Notes under the pieces: generated by a model | The model's input: only the letters and a program-made list of their open reading frames with translations | Told to the model about the DNA's origin: nothing | The model's database searches: none | Made by a program: the position numbers and the translations under genes | Source: Desulfurivibrionaceae bacterium | GTDB taxonomy: Bacteria; Desulfobacterota; Desulfobulbia; Desulfobulbales; VMSU01 | Length of the DNA: 64,000 nt | Direction of reading: 5' to 3' | NCBI GenBank assembly: GCA_030145275.1 | Contig: JAQYVV010000002.1 | Span: 186,001-250,000 of the forward strand | In this document: piece by piece, positions 18,933 to 28,056 of the stretch | Position numbering within the stretch: the stretch's first letter is position 1 | Layout: every line of letters begins with the position of its first letter

Positions 18933-20729
18933 ATGGCCAATCTCGTAAGCTGTCAATCAATAAGTAAGACCTTTGGGGTGAGGAATCTCTTTGCCGATTT
19001 GACCATCGGCTTCGCAGAAGGGGAGCGCCTCGGACTGATCGGCCCCAACGGTTCCGGTAAATCCACCTTGATGAAGATTCTGGCGGGTCTTGAAAGCCAG
19101 GATGAGGGGCAGATCTTTGTTAAAAAGAATATTCGCCTGGTTTATCTGTCCCAGAAGGAAGAGATCTCTTTAGAAAAAAGTGTTGATGATGTTCTGGTTG
19201 AAGCCCTTGCTCATATAGAAATGAGCGATGCGGAACGTTTTATGAAAACCAATCAGATGCTTGGCAAATGCGGTTTTCAGGATACCAAACAAAAAGTTAG
19301 CCTCCTCTCCGGCGGCTGGCTGAAAAGACTGGCAATTGCCCAGGCCCTGGTGCAGGAACCAGATATCTTGTTGATGGATGAGCCGACCAACCATCTTGAT
19401 CTTGAAGGTATACTCTGGCTTGAAAAAATATTGAGTCATTCACCCTTTGCCTTTGTTGTCATCAGCCATGATCGCTATTTCCTTGATAATGTCAGCAATC
19501 GGATCGTGGAACTTAGCCGCCAGTATGCGGACGGTTATTTACGGGTTGAAGGAAAATATCAGGACTTTTTGCGCCGAAGGCTGGAACTCCTTTCCACCCA
19601 GGCAAAACAGGAAACCAGTTTAGCAAATAAACTCAGGCGTGAAAAAGAGTGGCTGAGTCGTGGGCCCAAGGCACGGACCACCAAGGCCCAATACCGAATT
19701 GACGCGGCCGGTCGGCTTAAAGGTGAAGTTAGCGAATTGCAGGAGAGGAATGCCCATAATAAGAAAATAAATATAGGTTTTAGTTCCACTGATAGAAAAA
19801 CCAAAAAGCTATTGGAGGTGCATAAAATAGCAAAATCCTATGATGGCAGGCAGATCTTTGCCGACCTGAAATTTACCCTGACCCCCGGGGTGCGGATTGG
19901 TATTCTCGGCGGCAATGGTGTGGGGAAAAGCACCCTTATGCACGTTCTTTCAGGGAAACTGGAGCCAGATCAAGGCACGGTGAAAAGGGCGGTTGGTCTT
20001 AAGACGATCATGTTTGATCAGAAAAGAGATAGTCTTGATCCTGAACAATCACTGCGGCGGGCCTTGGCTCCGGCAGGTGACTCAGTGGTCTATGCGGGCA
20101 GATCGGTGCACGTTGTGGGCTGGGCAAAACGTTTTCTTTTTACTCCGGAGCAGTTGGATGTCCCAGTGGGACGTCTTTCAGGGGGGGAGCAGGCCAGGAT
20201 ATTTATTGCCCGGCTTATGCTGCAGGAGGCCGATGTCCTTCTTCTGGATGAGCCGACTAATGACCTGGATATTCCCTCTCTGGAGGTATTGGAGGAGGGT
20301 CTGGCCGAGTTTGGCGGCGCTCTTGTTCTTGTCAGTCATGACCGTTTTCTCCTTGATTCATTGACTGATTATGTCCTGGGCTTTGATGGCTCTGGAGGCT
20401 GCACAATATATGGCGATTACCGGCAATGGATAGATGATAATAAACCTAAGAGCGAAGCGAAGAAAAAGAAACCTGTTAAAAAAGCAAAGCAGGCAGTTGC
20501 CAAGCTTAAAAAAATCACCATGGCCGAGCAAAAAGAGCTTGAGGTGATCGAAGAAAAAATATCTCTGGCCGAAGAGTCCTTGTCTGAGGTCCAAAAGAGG
20601 CTTGAAGAGCCGGAAGTCCAGAGTGATTCGGAGGTGTTGACCCAAGTGTGCCAGGAGATGCAGGATGCCCAGGCCGCAGTGGACAAATTATATGAACGAT
20701 GGGACTACCTTGAGGGCAAGGGTAAATAA
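18933..20729 (+). CDS. uup: ABC-F family ATPase, Uup-like
   Basis: 598 aa with two ATP-binding cassettes and no membrane domain. Domain 1 has GPNGSGKST, signature LLSGGWLKR and Walker B LLMDEPTNHLD; domain 2 has GGNGVGKST, RLSGGEQARI and LLLDEPTNDLD. A linker lies between them, and the last ~95 residues are a Lys-rich segment plus coiled coil, the C-terminal domain that distinguishes Uup from EttA and Sup-type relatives. ABC-F proteins act on ribosomes or, for Uup, also on branched DNA; the exact role here is inferred. A family B repeat begins 3 nt after its stop. Confidence 0.9.
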   Translation: MANLVSCQSISKTFGVRNLFADLTIGFAEGERLGLIGPNGSGKSTLMKILAGLESQDEGQIFVKKNIRLVYLSQKEEISLEKSVDDVLVEALAHIEMSDAERFMKTNQMLGKCGFQDTKQKVSLLSGGWLKRLAIAQALVQEPDILLMDEPTNHLDLEGILWLEKILSHSPFAFVVISHDRYFLDNVSNRIVELSRQYADGYLRVEGKYQDFLRRRLELLSTQAKQETSLANKLRREKEWLSRGPKARTTKAQYRIDAAGRLKGEVSELQERNAHNKKINIGFSSTDRKTKKLLEVHKIAKSYDGRQIFADLKFTLTPGVRIGILGGNGVGKSTLMHVLSGKLEPDQGTVKRAVGLKTIMFDQKRDSLDPEQSLRRALAPAGDSVVYAGRSVHVVGWAKRFLFTPEQLDVPVGRLSGGEQARIFIARLMLQEADVLLLDEPTNDLDIPSLEVLEEGLAEFGGALVLVSHDRFLLDSLTDYVLGFDGSGGCTIYGDYRQWIDDNKPKSEAKKKKPVKKAKQAVAKLKKITMAEQKELEVIEEKISLAEESLSEVQKRLEEPEVQSDSEVLTQVCQEMQDAQAAVDKLYERWDYLEGKGK

Positions 20730-20732
20730 ACA

Positions 20733-20840
20733 GGTAACTGTTCAGCTGCCCCCCCCCCCCTATCTGGAGTCTGCGCTACCTGATCACACACAGCTGGAGC
20801 ACATCCGGAGTCTTCGCTTACCTGAACAGACATAAATTAC
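20733..20840. repeat. Family B-type repeat (B6) with C12 tract
   Basis: Starts GTAACTGTTCAGC 3 nt after the uup stop and ends near CCTGAACAGACATAAATTAC. It carries two 17-bp-unit relatives (around 20765 and 20809) and a run of 12 C residues at 20749-20760. The ends are diverged from the best B copies. Confidence 0.6.
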
Positions 20841-20867
20841 ATGGTGTTGTAAAAAGGAGCGCATTCA

Positions 20868-21890
20868 ATGGTGCAGGAGATAAATAGAAAAAATATAGGG
20901 TGTAGGTGGGGCATTGTCTTTGTCGTCTGCTGTCTTAATCTACTTTTTTCCGGTTGCGCGGTTCTGGAAAAATCAGCCGGTCCGGATAATGGCGCAGGGC
21001 TTTATGCCGTTGGCCTTCCATCTGGGGATGACCTGCTGGGAGCCTTTGCCCCGGTCTTTCTTCTTGAGGAGCATCAGCTCTCGTATAATCGTATCGGCAC
21101 TCCCTCTGTCCGCAGTGGAAAAAATGGTGAGGGCGAAATTTTCATCAACCCGAACCTTGCAACATTTTTTGTCGAGAGCCGAGAGTTTACCACAGGTAAG
21201 GCCACCTACACCAATCTCATCTATCGCATTCATTTTGAAGAAACTCCGAAAGGATTATTTCCTTTTCACCTTTCAGCTGGGAAAAATGTTGGGTTGCTTA
21301 TTATTGTAACTCTTAACGACAAGGACCAACCCGTTCTCTACACAAGCGCCCATACCTGTGGTTGTTATCTGGCCTTTATCCCAACAAATTATATGCTTTT
21401 GGAAAACTACCCGGAAAGATGGCAACTAGGCGGCAGACAGAGTGTCTTTGGGGAAAGTCTGCCGAGTATTCTTGAGTTTGATAAAGAGCAGGCAGGTCAA
21501 GAACAAGTCTATTTTAGAATTGGGGACTCGACTCATAGAATAGCGGATGTTGATATTCGCAGCCAAGGTGAAGGGAGAGATGAGGTTCACACTGCCCAAC
21601 GTGCCTTAAGGAGTTCACTTTGGCAGTTGCCTTTTGAGGATGGAGCAACAGTTTCCTTCTTTGAGCTGGATGGGCCGCGCAAAGGTTATGTTAAGGACAG
21701 CGGTAAAATTTTTGAACGCTTGCTGATCAGCTGGTGGGCCTTTGATCCGCACGTCGGGGAGGACAAGGCCTATGGTGCCGCAAGCGAGACCGGCACAGTT
21801 TTTTACACCAGCTTGAAATATTGGAACCGCGAAGCCTCCGATATGTGGGAGTTTGCCGATTTCCTCGAATTTTGGGGTTGGAGAATGTGA
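20868..21890 (+). CDS. Lipoprotein of unknown function
   Basis: 340 aa. The N-terminus has a positive stretch, a hydrophobic segment and a lipobox LFSGCA, so it should be lipidated at Cys after signal peptidase II cleavage and anchored in the envelope. The mature part has no motif I recognise; it includes HTCGCYL and a Trp-rich end (DMWEFADFLEFWGWRM). GGAG lies 9 nt before the ATG. It stands alone between uup and the recQ operon, which runs the other way. Confidence 0.8.
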   Translation: MVQEINRKNIGCRWGIVFVVCCLNLLFSGCAVLEKSAGPDNGAGLYAVGLPSGDDLLGAFAPVFLLEEHQLSYNRIGTPSVRSGKNGEGEIFINPNLATFFVESREFTTGKATYTNLIYRIHFEETPKGLFPFHLSAGKNVGLLIIVTLNDKDQPVLYTSAHTCGCYLAFIPTNYMLLENYPERWQLGGRQSVFGESLPSILEFDKEQAGQEQVYFRIGDSTHRIADVDIRSQGEGRDEVHTAQRALRSSLWQLPFEDGATVSFFELDGPRKGYVKDSGKIFERLLISWWAFDPHVGEDKAYGAASETGTVFYTSLKYWNREASDMWEFADFLEFWGWRM

Positions 21891-21947
21891 GTGGCTTAAA
21901 CAGTAAGGGTCTGGATAGCTGAGAGCGCTGGGCTTTGTCCTTGTGGC

Positions 21948-22136
21948 TTATTTTTCATTGTCCACAAGATAATCCTTAAGCTTTTCAAGCAATGAGACAG
22001 GAAGCTCTTCGTTGTAAAGAAAAGCCTGAGCCTCTTCACCGCTGATCTGTTCTTTGATTTCCATGGGCAGTGAACGCAGGATGGTCATGCGTTGAGGGTC
22101 TGGTTTTTCTTTTCTGAATGGTGTTTTTGAGACCAT
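21948..22136 (-). CDS. Small conserved-looking hypothetical protein
   Basis: 62 aa from the ATG at 22136, chosen over an upstream TTG/ATG because AAGGAGAA sits just before it. The sequence is charged, without membrane segment; the second half (SGEEAQAFLYNEELPVSLLE) is helical. It starts 31 nt after the recQ stop on the same strand and may be co-transcribed. I do not recognise the family. Confidence 0.6.
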   Translation of the reverse strand: MVSKTPFRKEKPDPQRMTILRSLPMEIKEQISGEEAQAFLYNEELPVSLLEKLKDYLVDNEK

Positions 22137-22167
22137 GTAGTTCTCCTTTATTAGAGCGCAATTTTTT

Positions 22168-24003
22168 TTACTCTTGAACTGATTGGTTCTGCCTTTCACT
22201 ATTGTTGAGGATTATCAGCAGATCTTCACCGTATAAATCAATCTTTTTTTCCCCGAAGCCAAAGACCTCGTGCATTTCGTCAAGGGATTGGGGGCTTTTG
22301 ATAACAAGATTTCGCAGGCTTTTGTCGTCTGATACGCAATAGGCCGGCATCCCTTTTTCTCTGGCTTTTTCCAGGCGCCACTCTTTGAGACTGTCAAAGA
22401 TAGCTGCCTGCTTGGTTGATAGTTCGGTTTCAATAAGTTTTTTGGCCTTTTTAGAGGCTTTTTTTGTCTGCTGGCGGGTTTTTGTCTCTTTGCGCAGCTT
22501 AAATTTGTCTTCACCTTGTAAAATTTTGTAACTTTCCTTGTCTAGTCCCAGAGTAGAATAACCATCACTCTCGATAACCTGCACATAACCCTGGACGTAA
22601 AGCTGCCTGAAAACAGATTTCCATTCAAACTCACTAAGATCGCTGCCTATCCCAAAGGTTGATAATTCCTGATGCCTGTTTCTGCTTACTTTTTCAGTCT
22701 CTTTGCCTCGCAGGATATCGATGATATGTCCGGCTCCAAACCTCTGCTCAGAGCGATAAATGCAGGAGAGGAACTTTTGGGCCAGAATCGTGCCGTCAAG
22801 GGTGTCCATGGGATGCAGGCAGGTGTCACAATTGCCGCAGTCTGAGTCGCGCATCTCACCGAAATAGCGTAGAATAACCTTCCTGCGACAACTTGTGGTC
22901 TCACAGAAGGCGAGCATGTCATTGAGCTTTGCCGATGAAACTTGTTGATGGGTCAGATCGCCATCGGAGTTGAATATCATTTTCCTTCTGAGAACGACGT
23001 CCTGTAGGCCGTAGATCATCCAGGCCGAAGCGGGCAGGCCATCTCTGCCTGCACGACCAGTCTCCTGGTAATAGGCTTCCATGCTTGAGGGCATGTCAAG
23101 ATGAGCCACAAAGCGGACGTTTGGTTTGTTGATGCCGAGTCCAAAGGCGATGGTCGCAACGATGATGATATTTTCTTCGTTGATAAAGCGGCTCTGATGC
23201 TCTTCTCTCTTGGCAAAGGGCAGGCCCGCATGGTAGGGGAGGGCCTCAAAACCCTGTTCGGAGAGGAATTTGGCGGTTTTCTCAACCTTTTTTCTGGAAA
23301 GACAATAGACAATGCCGCAATCATCTGGGTGATTGTCCTTAATATATTTCAGGAGCTGGGCCGATGGCTGGGTTTTTATTTCTATAGCATAGGTGATATT
23401 GGGCCTGTCAAAGGAGGCGATAAAGGAAGCATGCTCTGTCAGTTTGAGTTTTTCAACGATCTCCTGCCTTGTTTTTTTATCTGCGGTGGCGGTAAGGGCA
23501 ATTTTAGGAACGCCGGGGAATTCAGTGGTTATTTCAGATAGTTTGAGGTATTCCGGGCGGAAATCATGGCCCCACTGGGAAACACAATGGGCCTCGTCAA
23601 TGGCAAAGAGACAGACATTGGCTTTTTTAAGAGAATGGAGGAATCTTTCTTTAAAAAGACCTTCTGGAGCCACATAGAGCAGGTCTATCTCCTGTTTTTC
23701 GAGGCGGTTCAGGATCTCATCGCGTTGATCGTGGGGTAGGCTGGAGTTATAAAACTCGGCCCGGACCCCATTATTCTTGAGGCCGCTTACCTGGTCGTGC
23801 ATAAGAGCAATGAGGGGTGATACGACAATTCCGGTTCCATGCATCTGGATGGATGGAATCTGATAGCAGACTGATTTCCCACCGCCGGTTGGCATTAGGA
23901 CAAGGCAGTCTTTCTTTTGACAAACAGAGGCGATAATCTCTTCCTGGGAGCCGAGAAAGTGGTCGTAGCCAAAGATGTTTTTTAAAATTTTCTGAATGCT
24001 CAT
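22168..24003 (-). CDS. recQ: ATP-dependent DNA helicase RecQ
   Basis: 611 aa from the ATG at 24003; a TTG eight codons upstream is possible but has no better ribosome site. The superfamily 2 helicase core has Walker A MPTGGGKSVCYQ, the DEAH box as AIDEAHC, ALTATAD and the motif VI QETGRAGRDG. The RQC zinc-binding cysteines are CETTSCRRK and CGNCDTC, followed by a winged-helix segment and a C-terminal HRDC-like domain (PQSLDEMHEVFGFGEKK). RecQ unwinds recombination intermediates in the RecF pathway and at stalled forks. Length is normal. Confidence 0.93.
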   Translation of the reverse strand: MSIQKILKNIFGYDHFLGSQEEIIASVCQKKDCLVLMPTGGGKSVCYQIPSIQMHGTGIVVSPLIALMHDQVSGLKNNGVRAEFYNSSLPHDQRDEILNRLEKQEIDLLYVAPEGLFKERFLHSLKKANVCLFAIDEAHCVSQWGHDFRPEYLKLSEITTEFPGVPKIALTATADKKTRQEIVEKLKLTEHASFIASFDRPNITYAIEIKTQPSAQLLKYIKDNHPDDCGIVYCLSRKKVEKTAKFLSEQGFEALPYHAGLPFAKREEHQSRFINEENIIIVATIAFGLGINKPNVRFVAHLDMPSSMEAYYQETGRAGRDGLPASAWMIYGLQDVVLRRKMIFNSDGDLTHQQVSSAKLNDMLAFCETTSCRRKVILRYFGEMRDSDCGNCDTCLHPMDTLDGTILAQKFLSCIYRSEQRFGAGHIIDILRGKETEKVSRNRHQELSTFGIGSDLSEFEWKSVFRQLYVQGYVQVIESDGYSTLGLDKESYKILQGEDKFKLRKETKTRQQTKKASKKAKKLIETELSTKQAAIFDSLKEWRLEKAREKGMPAYCVSDDKSLRNLVIKSPQSLDEMHEVFGFGEKKIDLYGEDLLIILNNSERQNQSVQE

Positions 24004-24051
24004 GGACAGAAGAATTACTTGAACCAAGGGATAATTACAATAGAATAGACT

Positions 24052-24433
24052 TTAGTGCCTTAGAAATAATTCCGATGTTTTGTATGACAAGAACTAAAAC
24101 AGTAGATTCATTAAAAGGTGTTGCATCTACTGTTAAGGCACTTATTTCTGGTTTATCCAGATTAGTGCCTTAGAAATAATTCCGGTGTTTTGTATGACAA
24201 GAACTAAAACAGTAGATTCATTAAAAGGTGTTGCATCTACTGTTAAGGCACTTATTTCTGGTTTATCCAGATTAGTGCCTTAGAAATAATTCCGGTGTTT
24301 TATATGGCAAGAACTAAAACAGTAGATTCATTAAAAGGTGTTGCATCTACTGTTAAGGCACTTATTTCCGCTTTATCCGGATTAGTACCTTATAAATAAA
24401 AAATGTTGGCGGATAATCTTAAGGTACTTATCT
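24052..24433. repeat. Tandem array of family A repeat (A4)
   Basis: Three nearly identical units of exactly 110 bp start at 24052, 24162 and 24272, each beginning TTAGTGCCTTAGAAATAAT and ending TTAAGGCACTTATTTC plus a TCCGG-like palindrome. A fourth short unit (24382-24433) keeps only the two ends. Adjacent units share the TTAG at the junction. These copies lack the 17-bp unit. Confidence 0.9.
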
Positions 24434-24552
24434 TCTTGTTATCTGTGTGATGGATAAGAAAATTTTACCCATTGACACAGGATTAAATTTAGTTTTAAGC
24501 GATATCGGAATTTACACTGAGTTCTCTCAATTTCATTATTTAATGGAGCATT

Positions 24553-25566
24553 ATGAACGCCCATACGCCGTCGAAACAATTACATCCTGCCTTTGAGCCT
24601 CTAACTCCTGATGCGGTGTTGACAGCCGTGGAGGATGGCCTTGGTGTTCACTGCACCAACCTCTGCAGGCCGATGAACAGCTATATCAACCGGGTTTATG
24701 AATTGGAGGGCAAGGATGGTCAGCAGTATGTTGCCAAATTCTACCGTCCCGGCCGCTGGTCCAAAGAGACCTTGCAGGACGAGCATGATTTTCTGCAGGA
24801 ACTTGCAGAGGCCGAGATACCGGTGGTGGCACCCTTGCCGTTGGGGGGGCAGGAGACCTTGGGCGAGATCCTGGGTATTTATTTTACAGTATTCCCCAAG
24901 AAAGGCGGCCGTAGTTTCGATGAGTTTACCGAGCAGCAGTGGCCCGAATTGGGCAGGCTCCTGGGGCGTGCTCATCTGGTCGGTGCCAAACACGCCCCCA
25001 GGGATCGGATTATTCTGGATCCAGGTAAATCCACCCGGCAGAATCTTGACTATATTCTGCACGGAGATTTCATTCCGGCGGAACTTGTGCGGCCTTTTAC
25101 GGAGCTTGCCGAGTCTTTGATTGCCGAAATAGACCCCATGTTTGAAAAGGCTGAGATGATCCGGATACACGGGGATTGCCATTTTTCCAATCTCATGTAC
25201 CGGCCGGATGAGGGTATGTATTTGATCGATCTGGACGATATGGCCGTGGGGCCGCCGGTTCATGATTTCTGGATGCTGCTGCCAGGTTTTCTGAACGATT
25301 CTCTGGCCGAAGTGGACATGTTTCTGGAAGGGTACGAGGTGTTCAAGGATTTTGACAGGCGTACTTTACGGCTGATTGAACCTTTGCGGGCCATGCGATT
25401 TATCCACTACATAACCTGGTGTGCTCATCAGGTGGCAGAAGATGGCCTCTCCCGGGTAGCTGTTGATTTCGGCTCGCACTCGTACTGGCAGCAAGAGATC
25501 CATGACCTTGCCGAACAAATGGAACGAATCAGAAGTATGCCGGAACAGGTCGGTAATTGGTTTTAA
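24553..25566 (+). CDS. srkA: Stress-response kinase A (YihE/RdoA)
   Basis: 337 aa, the usual length. It has the aminoglycoside phosphotransferase-like fold: VAKFYRPGRWS near the N-terminus supplies the ATP-binding Lys region, and IHGDCHFSNLM followed by LIDLDDMAVGPPVHD supplies the catalytic loop and metal-binding Asp. Family members are Ser/Thr protein kinases that protect against stress-induced cell death in Escherichia coli. GGAG precedes the ATG. A strong hairpin terminator lies ~115 bp downstream, but a consensus promoter sits between, so that terminator may belong to a separate small RNA. Confidence 0.9.
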   Translation: MNAHTPSKQLHPAFEPLTPDAVLTAVEDGLGVHCTNLCRPMNSYINRVYELEGKDGQQYVAKFYRPGRWSKETLQDEHDFLQELAEAEIPVVAPLPLGGQETLGEILGIYFTVFPKKGGRSFDEFTEQQWPELGRLLGRAHLVGAKHAPRDRIILDPGKSTRQNLDYILHGDFIPAELVRPFTELAESLIAEIDPMFEKAEMIRIHGDCHFSNLMYRPDEGMYLIDLDDMAVGPPVHDFWMLLPGFLNDSLAEVDMFLEGYEVFKDFDRRTLRLIEPLRAMRFIHYITWCAHQVAEDGLSRVAVDFGSHSYWQQEIHDLAEQMERIRSMPEQVGNWF

Positions 25567-25617
25567 ATTTTTTTATCTGGAAGATAATAGAGTTAGGTTC
25601 TTCCCTTACAATACCGT

Positions 25618-25646
25618 TTGTTATTTCGGCGAAATAGCGGTATAAT
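25618..25646 (+). promoter_or_regulatory. Sigma-70 type promoter with no following CDS
   Basis: TTGTTA at 25618-25623, a 17-bp spacer and a perfect TATAAT at 25641-25646. The predicted start is near 25652. No ORF follows before the terminator at 25680-25718. Confidence 0.65.
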
Positions 25647-25651
25647 ACGCA

Positions 25652-25718
25652 GTTCAGGATCTGAAAGAAGCAATTCTGACCGCACAAAGCCTCTGTGAGA
25701 GGGTGTGCGGTTTTTTTT
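25652..25718 (+). ncRNA. Candidate small RNA of about 67 nt
   Basis: Bounded by the promoter above and an intrinsic terminator. Three hairpins can be drawn: TTCAG-GAT-CTGAA, AGAA-GCAA-TTCT and the terminator stem CCGCACA/TGTGCGG followed by eight T. There is no start codon with ribosome site. It does not resemble a small RNA that I can name. It could instead be a leader or attenuator, but the next gene (rhlE) is 250 bp away beyond a repeat. Confidence 0.5.
25680..25718 (+). terminator. Intrinsic terminator
   Basis: Stem CCGCACA (25680-25686) pairs with TGTGCGG (25704-25710) and is followed by T8. It would end the candidate small RNA and any srkA transcript. Confidence 0.9.
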
Positions 25719-25735
25719 ATGGGGTAGAAGTGTAC

Positions 25736-25886
25736 CTAATCCGGATAAACCGGAAATAAGTGCCTTAACAGTGGTCTGCAACATATTGGGAGCATTGTTC
25801 TTTTTTGGAATTCTCGAAGTCTTCGCTTACCCGAAGTCTTCGCTTATCTGGTTTTTTGTGACTGAATTTCAGTTATAAGGCACTAA
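25736..25886. repeat. Family A repeat (A5), inverted orientation
   Basis: 151 bp starting CTAATCCGGATAAACCGG and ending CAGTTATAAGGCACTAA, the reverse complement of A6 and A8 with near-identical sequence. Two 17-bp units lie at 25818-25834 and 25835-25851. Confidence 0.9.
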
Positions 25887-25969
25887 GAGGTATAGCAATT
25901 CACTCTGTCTCCCCATCCCACTATCAGCAACCAAAACGCTTTCGTCTTGCGGAGCGCTAAAAGGAATTT

Positions 25970-27319
25970 ATGGATTTTAAGACCTTCAATTTTCACTCTT
26001 CAATTGCTGCGGGGATTTCCGCAGCCGGCTATGAAACACCGACACCGATTCAGAGAAAGGCAATACCTGCAGTCTTGAAAGGGCACGATATTATGGGATT
26101 GGCCCAGACCGGCACCGGGAAGACCGCAGCCTTTGTTCTCCCTATTCTAGAACGCTTGATGGATGGTGGCCGGGGTTATGTGCGAGCCCTTATAGTTGCC
26201 CCTACCCGGGAGTTGGCTGAGCAGATCAACGACAATATTGGTACTCTTGGCCGCAAGACCGGGATACGAAGCATGTCTATCTATGGTGGGGTTAATATAA
26301 AACCACAGATAGCTAAGGTGAAGCGGGGGGTTGAGGTTATTGTCGCCTGTCCAGGGCGTTTGCTCGATCATCTTAATCAGAAGACTGTTTCGCTTTCAAG
26401 GCTTGAAATTCTGGTTCTTGATGAGGCCGACCATATGTTTGATATGGGCTTTTTTCCTGATATCAAACGGATCATCAAACAGGTCCCGAAGCAGCGCCAG
26501 AACCTGCTCTTTTCAGCTACCATGCCCAGAGAGATTCTCCATTTGGCCAGGGAAGTGCTGGTTGACCCTGTAACCGTGCAGATCGGCATTACGGCTCCAG
26601 CTGAAACCGTCAGCCATGCTGTTTACCCGGTGGCGCATCATTTGAAAACCAAGTTGCTGCTTGAACTTCTTAAGCACACCACAACAGAATCGGTGTTGAT
26701 CTTTACCCGCACTAAACACAGGGCCAAGCGGATCGGCGAGCAATTGATCAAACAGGGATTTAAAGCCGCATCAATTCAGGGAAACCTGTCACAGAACAAA
26801 CGCCAAGAAGCTCTGAGCGGTTTTCGTGACGGAACCTACCAGGTTTTGGTTGCCACTGATATTGCCGCCCGGGGCATTGATGTCTCAGGGGTCTCCCATG
26901 TGATAAACTATGATATTCCCGATACCCCTGATGCCTACATTCATAGAATCGGCAGAACCGGTCGGGCTGCAAGTACAGGTGATGCCTTTACTCTGGTCAC
27001 AGACGATGATGTCAGTATGGTTCGTGCCATTGAGAAGGTGCTTGGCTCTTCGATTAAGAGCAAGGCGATAGATGATTTCGATTACGAGGTTCCGGCCCCG
27101 AAAAATAATCGGGAGTTTAAACGGCCCCCCCGTAAACCGACCACCCGTCGTAAACCCCCGCAGCGACAGGCTACATCTGGGGCCAAGAGGGGTGGGCCGG
27201 CCTCCACTGGTGGTTCTGGGTCAGGAAAACCTAGACGGAGTGCTGGTGCCGGAAAGCCCAGCGCTGCTTCGAAAACAAGGCGTGGTGGTAACTTTCGTTC
27301 CAATAAAAGATCGGATTAA
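25970..27319 (+). CDS. rhlE: DEAD-box RNA helicase, RhlE-like
   Basis: 449 aa. The motifs are in order: Q motif PTPIQRKAIPA, Walker A AQTGTGKTAA, PTRELAEQ, DEAD box LDEADHMFD, SAT as FSATMP, and HRIGRTGRA. The last ~80 residues are rich in Pro, Arg, Lys and Gly (RKPTTRRKPPQRQ), an unstructured RNA-binding tail typical of RhlE. It remodels RNA in ribosome assembly or decay. AAGGA lies 5 nt before the ATG. Terminator 27353-27391 follows. Confidence 0.92.
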   Translation: MDFKTFNFHSSIAAGISAAGYETPTPIQRKAIPAVLKGHDIMGLAQTGTGKTAAFVLPILERLMDGGRGYVRALIVAPTRELAEQINDNIGTLGRKTGIRSMSIYGGVNIKPQIAKVKRGVEVIVACPGRLLDHLNQKTVSLSRLEILVLDEADHMFDMGFFPDIKRIIKQVPKQRQNLLFSATMPREILHLAREVLVDPVTVQIGITAPAETVSHAVYPVAHHLKTKLLLELLKHTTTESVLIFTRTKHRAKRIGEQLIKQGFKAASIQGNLSQNKRQEALSGFRDGTYQVLVATDIAARGIDVSGVSHVINYDIPDTPDAYIHRIGRTGRAASTGDAFTLVTDDDVSMVRAIEKVLGSSIKSKAIDDFDYEVPAPKNNREFKRPPRKPTTRRKPPQRQATSGAKRGGPASTGGSGSGKPRRSAGAGKPSAASKTRRGGNFRSNKRSD

Positions 27320-27352
27320 CAAGCCGCCAGTAATTGTTGGTTGTCTCAAAGG

Positions 27353-27391
27353 AAAAAAAGGTAGGTTCAGAAATGATCCTGCCTTTTTTTT
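27353..27391 (+). terminator. Intrinsic terminator of rhlE, possibly bidirectional
   Basis: Stem AAAAAAAGGTAGG (27353-27365) pairs with CCTGCCTTTTTTT (27378-27390) with one G-T wobble. The A and T runs on both sides would let it serve the convergent gene at 27438 as well. Confidence 0.85.
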
Positions 27392-27437
27392 GCCAAGGTG
27401 CCTGTGATAAGAGACGAGTAGAACGTGATGAAGATGA

Positions 27438-27995
27438 TTAGACAAACAGCTTCTTAATTCTGTTTATTATGTCAGACTGTTCCTCTGCCTTTTCTTGGCT
27501 CTCTTGGCTCTGGGATTCTAGGCCTGCCATTGTGGTCTTGTCTTGATTGATGGTCGTGCGAAGTTCATCTATGATAGACTTGTTTTTAGCTAATTCGTCT
27601 GATATTTCTTCTAGTTTCTTGCTTTTTTCAACCTCGGCGGCAAGTTCTTTGCGAAGGGTGCCAATTTTTTCTTGCAGGTCGTTGTTCTCTCTTTTGTTGT
27701 TTTTTGCTTTTTCGACCTCAGTTGCAAGATTTGCTGAAAGTTCGATGATTTCGGCATGCATTTCATCTTGCTTCTTCCTATATTTGCCAATCTCCTGTTC
27801 CATTGGTTCAATTTTGCTGCATTTTTCAGTAAGCACAGCAAGATTCCCATTTAAAGTAATTTTTTCGTCGCTCAGAGAATTGAGGGCTTCTTTTATAGCA
27901 GTAATTTTTTTTCGACCCATTAGCCACATTATAAGGCAAGTGATAAACAGCAACAGAAGAAGCCCCATAATTCCAAATATGATTGTATTATCCAT
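27438..27995 (-). CDS. Membrane-anchored coiled-coil protein
   Basis: 185 aa: one N-terminal membrane helix (residues ~5-27, GIMGLLLLLFITCLIMWLMG) followed by a continuous coiled coil of Glu, Lys and Asn-rich heptads to residue ~175. No enzymatic motif is present. The cytoplasmic rod could be a scaffold or division-type factor, but I do not recognise a family. AGGA precedes the ATG. It is convergent with rhlE. Confidence 0.75.
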   Translation of the reverse strand: MDNTIIFGIMGLLLLLFITCLIMWLMGRKKITAIKEALNSLSDEKITLNGNLAVLTEKCSKIEPMEQEIGKYRKKQDEMHAEIIELSANLATEVEKAKNNKRENNDLQEKIGTLRKELAAEVEKSKKLEEISDELAKNKSIIDELRTTINQDKTTMAGLESQSQESQEKAEEQSDIINRIKKLFV

Positions 27996-28056
27996 TGTGC
28001 ATTCCTAAAGTAAAAAAGTTTTTCGAGACAGCAGAAGACTTTTTGCCATGATTTAT

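Noticed and set aside
24052-24433. Insertion sequence
   Set aside because: The 110-bp units carry no ORF; they are repeats or non-autonomous elements at most.
24601-25263. 220-aa minus-strand ORF
   Set aside because: It lies wholly within srkA on the other strand and has no recognisable domain.
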